NCBI GenBank assembly: GCA_963694825.1
Contig: CAVOEV010000254.1
Location: forward strand, 1-6,802
Reading direction: 5' to 3'
Length of the DNA: 6,802 nucleotides
DNA from: UBA8437 sp963694825
Lineage (GTDB): Bacteria > Planctomycetota > Planctomycetia > Planctomycetales > Planctomycetaceae
How positions within the stretch are numbered: the first letter of the stretch is position 1; every line of letters starts with the position of its first letter. Below are positions 1-6,802 of this stretch, in pieces. The notes beneath the pieces are model-generated. The model was not told the origin of the DNA. It ran no database searches and saw only the letters and a list, made by a program, of their open reading frames with translations. The position numbers and the translations under genes are program-made.

Positions 1-470
1 AACTGCATTTCCCAGCGGCTACCGTTGATGACGGCCTCAAGCACCGAAACTGCCCGACCGTCGCCGTATCCGTTGCCGGTTTGGAACGGGCACTGCTGGT
101 CGTATTCGGTGCCGAAGATGGAAAGTGCGTACCCACACGCCCAACCGACCTTGCGCAGCGGCTGCGGAACGTGCGAGATGTCGCCGGAGAACATCCGGAC
201 GAAGTCGGCCGACTGTGCCATGCTGTCGGCGAAGCCAAGTTCGCGAAAAAAGGTTTTGCTGTGCGCGACATATTCGGGGTCTTTGATTAGCGTGGGACTG
301 ACGGGGACATAGTGGCCGGTGAAGACTTGTCGCGCCGCGTGGTCGACTCCGTTTGCTTTCGCGTCAGGATCGCAGTTGAGAGTGTCCATGAGCGAGTAGC
401 TTGCCAACCGTGCGAGATCGTCGAGCGTCGCGATGGTTGGGGAGCTTTCTTGGAACAGTCGATTTGTCAT
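1..470 (-). CDS. selO: SelO-family protein adenylyltransferase (YdiU/UPF0061), N-terminal part, cut by window edge
   Basis: Translation from the ATG at 470 on the minus strand stays open to base 1, giving 156 codons with no stop, so the gene continues beyond the left edge. SelO proteins are pseudokinase-fold enzymes that transfer AMP from ATP to Ser/Thr/Tyr of target proteins and are linked to redox homeostasis. The visible part matches the family's N-terminal region in order: HYVPVSPTLIKDPE (about residues 54-67), then FVRMFSGD, then a segment ending in GNGYGDGRAVSVLEAV, which corresponds to the conserved GDGRA block before the nucleotide-binding core, then RWEMQ. The catalytic Asp/Asn residues and most of the kinase-like fold lie outside the window. 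The start is supported by an AGAGGTG Shine-Dalgarno at 476-482. It follows the rhodanese gene by 18 bp on the same strand, so co-transcription is likely. I am confident of the family; the substrates are unknown. Confidence 0.82.
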   Translation of the reverse strand, partial: MTNRLFQESSPTIATLDDLARLASYSLMDTLNCDPDAKANGVDHAARQVFTGHYVPVSPTLIKDPEYVAHSKTFFRELGFADSMAQSADFVRMFSGDISHVPQPLRKVGWACGYALSIFGTEYDQQCPFQTGNGYGDGRAVSVLEAVINGSRWEMQ

Positions 471-488
471 AGGGGCACCTCTGATAAT

Positions 489-812
489 TCAATAGGTCGG
501 CATTGTGCCGTCGACTTGCTGGGCCCAGGCATGGACACCGCCTGTCAGATTACTAATTTGAGTAAAACCCTGCTGTTCCAAAAACAACGCGACTTGCATG
601 CTACGCACGCCGTGGTGGCAGATGCAGACAATCGGCTGCTCCGCGTCCAGTTCGGACAGCTTCCCGGGGATGGTATTCATCGGCATCGTCAACGCCCCGT
701 CAATATGACAGGTCTGAAATTCCCACGGCTCACGTACGTCGAGTAATACGGGTTTCTCTCGCGCTGCATTCTCGATCCATGCAGCCAGTTCTGGTGTGGT
801 CAAGTTTTGCAT
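489..812 (-). CDS. single-domain rhodanese-like sulfurtransferase
   Basis: A 107-residue protein that is essentially one rhodanese domain. Visible marks are LLDVREPWEF (the conserved D-x-R-E near the N-terminus), HIDGALTMPMNTIP (the usual 'H-I-x-G-A' segment), the active-site loop CHHGVRS with the catalytic Cys at about residue 65, and the closing LTGGVHAWAQQVD. Rhodaneses carry a persulfide on this Cys and pass sulfane sulfur to cyanide, thioredoxin or other acceptors. The CHHGVRS loop matches many stand-alone bacterial rhodaneses whose real acceptor is unknown. There is no signal peptide, so it should be cytoplasmic. The frame also opens with a GTG at 830, but a strong GAGGGGG lies inside those extra codons, nine bases before the ATG at 812, so I chose the ATG. 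It is the upstream gene of a probable operon with selO. Confidence 0.9.
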   Translation of the reverse strand: MQNLTTPELAAWIENAAREKPVLLDVREPWEFQTCHIDGALTMPMNTIPGKLSELDAEQPIVCICHHGVRSMQVALFLEQQGFTQISNLTGGVHAWAQQVDGTMPTY

Positions 813-821
813 CGATAGGTA

Positions 822-828
822 CCCCCTC
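822..828 (-). promoter_or_regulatory. Shine-Dalgarno site that fixes the rhodanese start
   Basis: GAGGGGG on the minus strand ends nine bases before the ATG at 812. It would fall inside the reading frame if translation began at the upstream GTG (830), so it argues for the shorter 107-residue protein. Confidence 0.6.
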
Positions 829-834
829 ACGGGT

Positions 835-864
835 AAAAAAAACTACCTGCCGGTGCTACACCGG
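835..864 (-). terminator. possible weak intrinsic terminator upstream of the rhodanese gene
   Basis: On the minus strand a perfect 6-bp stem (CCGGTG/CACCGG, 850-864) with a 3-nt loop is followed, seven bases on, by eight T residues (842 down to 835). The loop is exactly the TAG stop of the ORF at 856-1110. The gap between stem and T-run is longer than in a standard rho-independent terminator, so the call is weak. If it works, it would separate transcription of the upstream ORF from the rhodanese-selO pair. Confidence 0.35.
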
Positions 865-1110
865 GGGAGAAAAGTCATGCCATGCTTCGCGCGTCCAGGC
901 CATCTGCCAGAAGATCCACTCGTCGATCAGACCGGCGAATCCACTGATCGACCTCGGAAATGGGTCACCAGCCTCGGCGGTCAAGTAGCAGACTGGCACG
1001 ACGGTGAGGAGCGACTCGAAATCTCGCCCTAGCTTGTACACCGCCCGTTGCCAGCTGGGATGGCCTTGACCTTCGTTCGTGGGCTCTGTCGACGAATCCG
1101 ACATGCCCAC
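856..1110 (-). CDS. hypothetical small protein, doubtful
   Basis: An 84-codon frame opening with GTG at 1110, with an in-frame ATG at 1104 as an alternative start. I do not recognise the product. Its amino-acid mix is balanced, with an aromatic C-terminal half (IDEWIFWQMAW and WHDF) and no obvious signal peptide, membrane segment or metal motif; the only Cys is in VPVCYLT. It lies in the 344-bp gap between the integrase remnant and the rhodanese gene, on the same strand as both, and no better frame exists there. No clear Shine-Dalgarno precedes it, and the frame stays open upstream into the integrase 3' end, so it may be the tail of a decayed longer gene. The stop codon sits in a small hairpin. 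It could be a real orphan gene, a fragment, or chance. Confidence 0.35.
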   Translation of the reverse strand: MGMSDSSTEPTNEGQGHPSWQRAVYKLGRDFESLLTVVPVCYLTAEAGDPFPRSISGFAGLIDEWIFWQMAWTREAWHDFSPPV

Positions 1111-1156
1111 CAGTATGTCGTCGGTGAACGCCGCGGGCCACCATGCCGCCCCAGAC

Positions 1157-1943
1157 CTACCGGCTCGTGTCGCTGATGTCGCTGGACAGCCAACCGTGGA
1201 TAACGTCTGTCACCCGCCTGAGCCGCTCATCGCTAATCCGCTCGCGGTAGAGACTCGCCATGTCGTTACGGGCCTGGCCCATGATGTGGTCGACAGCCAC
1301 CTGGTCGCGGGCTTCCCCGCCGATGGTCTCAAACGTATGCCGGAGGGCATAGAAACTCAGCTTGTTTCGCTTCAGCCCAAGTCGGTGAAGCAGTTTACCG
1401 AACTGGGCGCCAACGGAATCAACCCACGACTGCTTCGCCCCGCTGCTGTTTCGCACCCAACGTTGGCCGTACTTGGTGACGAAGACCAGATCGGCGTCCG
1501 CCTGGTCTTTCGGAGTCGGCCGATGTGTGTTTGCTTCCCTCAATGCCTCGACGGTCTCTGCCCACAAAGGGCACCGCCGCTCGATGCCGGTTTTCGGCCG
1601 CGGAAAGTCCACCCATCCGGTATCGAGGTCCAAAGAGGCCCTTGGCAGGTTCGCCACGTCGGTTTGACCGAAGCCGCAGTTGATGCCGAGCAAGACCATG
1701 CTCTGAAGCGGCTGGGAGACCGCTTTGAGGATCGATCGCATCGGCCCTGCCAGCGTGCAGGTCGTCCCGCTGGTCTAGGTACTTCTGCAGGGCAGCGTCG
1801 GCGGCGGATCACTTGCCGAAGTAGTGAAACTTGCCCCCGATCTTCTTGGCCCAACGACCAGTGGCGTGGGCGAACAGGGGGAAGCCGGGATACGGCTTCT
1901 TCGGCTTGTTCATACGACCTGAAACGGTAGACTTGGTGGCCAT
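1157..1943 (-). pseudogene. tyrosine recombinase/phage-type integrase, disrupted
   Basis: The N-terminal piece starts at the ATG at 1943 and runs 44 codons (with PYPGFPLFAHATGRWAKKIG and FHYFGK) to a TGA at 1809-1811, where relatives as I recall them have Trp. The frame then continues (AALQKYLDQRDDLHAG) to about 1740. From 1741 the match continues in another frame as a 194-codon piece that is a recognisable catalytic domain: LLGINCGFGQTD, PRPKTGIERRCPLW, FVTKYGQRW, FYALRHTFETIGG (box II, Arg134-His135 of this piece), IMGQARNDMASLYRERI with the probable nucleophile Tyr165. The central core-binding domain, roughly 100-150 residues in such integrases, is absent. The first catalytic Arg is not in its usual place, which may be normal for this subfamily, and the expected His before the Tyr (MGHA) is Gln156. 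A nonsense codon, a deletion and a frame change together point to loss of function. The ATG at 1741 has AGGG close upstream, so the catalytic half could be translated alone. The integrase 5' end faces the tRNA-Arg gene 156 bp away. Confidence 0.85.
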
Positions 1944-1979
1944 GGCACATCTCAGTCACTCAAGGATGGCGTTGCGTCT

Positions 1980-2040
1980 GACACTCGCTGGCCGCATCCC
2001 GGCGGCCGCCAGTTTTCGGGCCGCCAGCCTAGCGGGTGTC
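1980..2040. repeat. 61-nt two-part inverted repeat (potential cruciform) between integrase remnant and tRNA
   Basis: The outer arms are 1980-1992 (GACACTCGCTGGC) and 2027-2040 (GCCtAGCGGGTGTC). They pair over 13 positions with one T-G pair and one bulged T. Inside, 2001-2007 (GGCGGCC) pairs perfectly with 2019-2025 (GGCCGCC) around an 11-nt loop. The 9-mer GGCCGCCAG also occurs twice directly, at 2004-2012 and 2019-2027. There is no T-run and no gene end to terminate. It may be a recombinase arm site, a dispersed palindromic element or a structured leader; the sequence does not decide. Confidence 0.6.
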
Positions 2041-2059
2041 AACCACCATTTCATACAGC

Positions 2060-2074
2060 ATGACATGATGTCAT
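2060..2074. promoter_or_regulatory. 15-bp palindrome upstream of tRNA-Arg, possible operator
   Basis: ATGACATGATGTCAT consists of two perfect 7-base half-sites around one central base. It ends 24 bp before the tRNA and directly abuts the A/T-rich stretch ATTACT (2075-2080), which is at a plausible -10 distance for the tRNA. A dimeric regulator or recombination protein could bind it. No protein can be assigned. Confidence 0.4.
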
Positions 2075-2098
2075 ATTACTCTTTGTTTCACCATGTTT

Positions 2099-2172
2099 GC
2101 ACCCGTAGCTCAACTGGATAGAGCAACGGACTTCGAATCCGTAGGTTGGGGGTTCGAATCCCTCCGGGTGTA
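2099..2172 (+). tRNA. tRNA-Arg (anticodon UCG)
   Basis: A complete 74-nt cloverleaf. Acceptor GCACCCG pairs with CGGGTGT (the first pair is G-U) and A is the discriminator. The D-arm is GCTC/GAGC. The anticodon stem ACGGA/TCCGT encloses the loop CTTCGAA, giving anticodon UCG for the codon CGA. The variable region is AGGTT. The T-arm GGGGG/CCCTC (one G-U) has loop TTCGAAT. CCA is not encoded: the bases after the discriminator are CTC. The next gene starts only 30 bp downstream, and CGA is a very common Arg codon in the three genes that follow. Confidence 0.95.
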
Positions 2173-2202
2173 CTCTTCGGGCATTACCACAACTCGCGAT
2201 CC

Positions 2203-5337
<3,135 letters not shown>

Positions 5338-5382
5338 ACCACCGGGTGGAAACACGGTCACGAAACACGCCGGGAACAGACG
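5338..5382 (+). other. short intergenic spacer without terminator
   Basis: The 45 bp hold only a small palindrome, CCACCGGGTGG (5339-5349), whose one-base centre makes it a poor hairpin, with no T-run after it. Transcription from the dehydrogenase gene probably continues into the next gene. Confidence 0.4.
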
Positions 5383-5973
5383 ATGACAAACGACCCGATG
5401 AACCGCGAAAAATCGCTCGACTCCAATGCCACACCGGCAACCAACACCCCGTCGAAGGGACTGCCCATCGGTCGCATCGTCACCTGGATCCTGATCGCTG
5501 CACTCGCCGCCGTCACCGGTCTCGAAGCCGTCGCCAAGTTTGGCTACGACAACACACTCAACGCACTCGAAACTCTCAAGATCGAAGGCTCGGACACCGG
5601 AGTCAAACTGACCGAAATCGATCAGCATGTCTCGGGCTGGACCAATCGCACAACGAACGCCGACAAGAGTGTCGAGATTCACTGGGTCAGCCTGCTGAAG
5701 GACTACGGAGTCGTACTGCATCCCGAACCCGGACTGCCCGGCCGCATCGGCAGCTTCGAAACCCTCGATGCCGACAACCTCGAAGTCGAAGCCCCGTCGC
5801 TGCCCGAAGGACTCGTCCCCGGTGAACTCCCTCCCGACCCCTCGTCCGCACCGGCCGCAGGTGGACTCGGACTTGGCGATGCACTCAAACTAACGCCGCC
5901 AGCTCTCAAGGGACTCCCCGAACCCCCGCCTGCAGACAAGTCGAAAACCGACAAGACCCCCGACGGCAACTAG
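5383..5973 (+). CDS. single-pass membrane protein of unknown function, Pro-rich C-terminus
   Basis: A 196-residue protein I do not recognise. A polar N-terminus of about 30 residues precedes one strong membrane segment (about 31-50, IVTWILIAALAAVTGLEAVA). Next is a compact region, about 52-120, predicted to be folded (YDNTLNALETLKIEG, then KSVEIHWVSLLKDYGVVLHPEPG). The tail, about 138-196, is rich in Pro, Gly and acidic residues with a Lys/Asp end and is probably disordered. The positive patch before the helix is weak (GRIV), so topology is uncertain; a bitopic protein with the folded part outside the cytoplasm is most likely. The start at 5383 lacks a clear Shine-Dalgarno, and Met6 (5398) is an alternative. 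It begins 45 bp after the dehydrogenase/cytochrome gene with no terminator between, so it may be co-expressed and act with it, for example as an anchor or partner. Codon use matches its neighbours, which supports a real gene. Confidence 0.78.
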   Translation: MTNDPMNREKSLDSNATPATNTPSKGLPIGRIVTWILIAALAAVTGLEAVAKFGYDNTLNALETLKIEGSDTGVKLTEIDQHVSGWTNRTTNADKSVEIHWVSLLKDYGVVLHPEPGLPGRIGSFETLDADNLEVEAPSLPEGLVPGELPPDPSSAPAAGGLGLGDALKLTPPALKGLPEPPPADKSKTDKTPDGN

Positions 5974-6011
5974 GACGCCGATTCTGGCTAGGACGATCCT
6001 CGGAGCAGGCC

Positions 6012-6017
6012 TAGAAT
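6012..6017 (+). promoter_or_regulatory. candidate -10 element just ahead of the last gene (possible leaderless start)
   Basis: TAGAAT is one base off the TATAAT consensus and ends six bases before the ATG at 6024, so transcription would begin at or next to the start codon. The -35 position (near 5989-5994, TAGGAC) is poor. The 50-bp spacer also holds an 8-bp direct repeat, CTAGGACG, at 5970-5977 and 5988-5995. Confidence 0.25.
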
Positions 6018-6023
6018 GCGGCC

Positions 6024-6802
6024 ATGACCTCCGCATCAGTCGTAAGCCGAATCGAGCCATCCCCTCGACAACCCTGCAGCTGGCCGATTCCGGTCGTCAC
6101 CACCCTGCTGACTCTCGCCCTGCTCGGCGTCACGGCACCGGTCCTCGCACAGACCAATCGCCAGGCTAGCCCCCAAACCAATCGCCGACTCGAACTCCTT
6201 CGCCAACAACACGCCGAACTCCTACGTGGACACCTCGCCACTCTGGAAACCATCCACACCTTCTGTATCAGCCAGAAACTCGAACCGGGGATCCGAGCCG
6301 TCGATCAGGCCATCCAATCGGCCAACGCTACACAGGCCAAGACAACACTCCCCGAACACGTCGCGCCAAACCTCTCGCCCGACCTCCCTGCCAAAAGTCG
6401 GCAATGGCAAAGCCAACTCAGAACACAAAATCGCAAGTACTCCCAGGCACTGTTCGTGCTCAGCCGCCGAGTCCTCAAGAACGGACACACCAGCTACGCC
6501 TACGACCTGGTCCGACAATCCGCCGCCGCCGACCCCGATTCCCGAGCCGCTCGAGGACTGCTCGGGTTCGTTCGCTTCCGAAATCGCTGGGTCACCCCCT
6601 TTGCCGCCGCTCAACTGAAACGAAGATTCATCTGGCACCAGACATTCGGTTGGCTGCCCACCTCGCACGTCAAGAAATACGAAGACGGGCAACGGTACTT
6701 CAAACGACAATGGGTCTCGCTTCAGCGCGAAGCCGAACTCAGACGCGACTTCCGAAACGCCTGGGAAATCCGCACCGACCACTTCCTGGTCCGCACCAAC
6801 CA
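6024..6802 (+). CDS. exported protein of planctomycete type, N-terminal 259 residues, cut by window edge
   Basis: The frame from the ATG at 6024 stays open to the end of the window (259 codons plus two bases). Residues 1-42 are a signal peptide: Arg-containing N-terminus, hydrophobic VVTTLLTLALLGVTAPVLA, cleavage after Ala42. A short repeat of QTNR follows (residues 43-46 and 51-54). Residues 53-105 look helical (RRLELLRQQHAELLRGHLATLE). Residues about 138-185 resemble a helical repeat (YSQALFVLSRRVLKNGHTSYAYDLVRQSAAADP, then ARGLLGFVRF). A basic, Trp-rich part follows, GWLPTSHVKKYEDGQRYF (209-226), ending in WEIRTDHFLVRTN. The last motif resembles the region ahead of the DUF1570/peptidase-MA-like domain in planctomycete secreted proteins, where 'TxHFxVxTN' leads into a possible zinc-protease fold; that part lies outside the window. 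A nearby earlier ATG (6016) stops after three codons. Export is well supported; the protease-like assignment is a guess from memory. Confidence 0.72.
   Translation, partial: MTSASVVSRIEPSPRQPCSWPIPVVTTLLTLALLGVTAPVLAQTNRQASPQTNRRLELLRQQHAELLRGHLATLETIHTFCISQKLEPGIRAVDQAIQSANATQAKTTLPEHVAPNLSPDLPAKSRQWQSQLRTQNRKYSQALFVLSRRVLKNGHTSYAYDLVRQSAAADPDSRAARGLLGFVRFRNRWVTPFAAAQLKRRFIWHQTFGWLPTSHVKKYEDGQRYFKRQWVSLQREAELRRDFRNAWEIRTDHFLVRTN

Noticed and set aside
1079..1930. A 283-codon plus-strand frame across the integrase region
   Set aside because: It is antisense to recognisable integrase sequence over most of its length and its product resembles nothing.
2031..2045. Possible att repeat of the tRNA 3' end (shared CGGGTGT)
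   Set aside because: Only seven to eight bases match, too short to separate from chance, and part of the match is used by the inverted repeat.
1964..2046. Possible integron attC site in the folded spacer
   Set aside because: The required RYYYAAC and GTTRRRY core boxes are not both present at the ends of the stem, and there is no cassette array.
2146..2202. An upstream in-frame start that would extend the dehydrogenase by 19 residues
   Set aside because: It lies inside the tRNA gene and would place a non-hydrophobic stretch ahead of the signal peptide.
5339..5349. Terminator after the dehydrogenase gene
   Set aside because: The palindrome has a one-base centre and no T-run, so it should not form a terminating hairpin.

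Overview
The window looks like chromosomal DNA from a planctomycete (phylum Planctomycetota). The best evidence is the large gene at 2203-5337. It joins a discoidin-type domain, the Pirellula/Verrucomicrobium-type 'membrane-bound dehydrogenase' propeller, HEAT-like repeats and a C-terminal CxxCH haem-binding domain, an architecture typical of the PVC superphylum. A decayed tyrosine recombinase of a type I associate with planctomycetes, and a secreted protein of a style common in that phylum, agree with this. The assignment rests on recognised protein patterns, not on a search.

Layout. The left part (1-1943) is coded on the minus strand and the right part (2099-6802) on the plus strand, with a structured 155-bp spacer between them. 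Reading leftwards from the spacer there is a broken integrase (1157-1943), a doubtful 84-codon ORF (856-1110), a single-domain rhodanese (489-812), and the first 156 codons of a SelO-type protein adenylyltransferase that runs off the left edge (1-470). Rhodanese and SelO are 18 bp apart and probably form an operon. Reading rightwards there is tRNA-Arg with anticodon UCG (2099-2172), the 1044-residue PVC dehydrogenase/cytochrome protein (2203-5337), a 196-residue single-pass membrane protein of unknown function (5383-5973), and the start of an exported protein cut by the right edge (6024-6802).

How the parts relate. The integrase keeps its N-terminal segment and its catalytic domain, but it has an in-frame TGA, has lost the central DNA-binding domain, and has changed frame at the junction. 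It is therefore probably the scar of an old integration event beside the tRNA. The spacer holds a 61-nt two-part inverted repeat (1980-2040) and a 15-bp palindrome (2060-2074), neither explained by any gene. The three plus-strand proteins all carry an export or membrane signal, lie close together, and have a C-rich coding strand with many CGA arginine codons, the codon read by the tRNA beside them. No complete new defence or mobile system was found. The items most worth a second look are the decayed integrase with its structured spacer, the SelO-rhodanese pair, and the discoidin-PVC-cytochrome fusion with its small membrane-protein neighbour.
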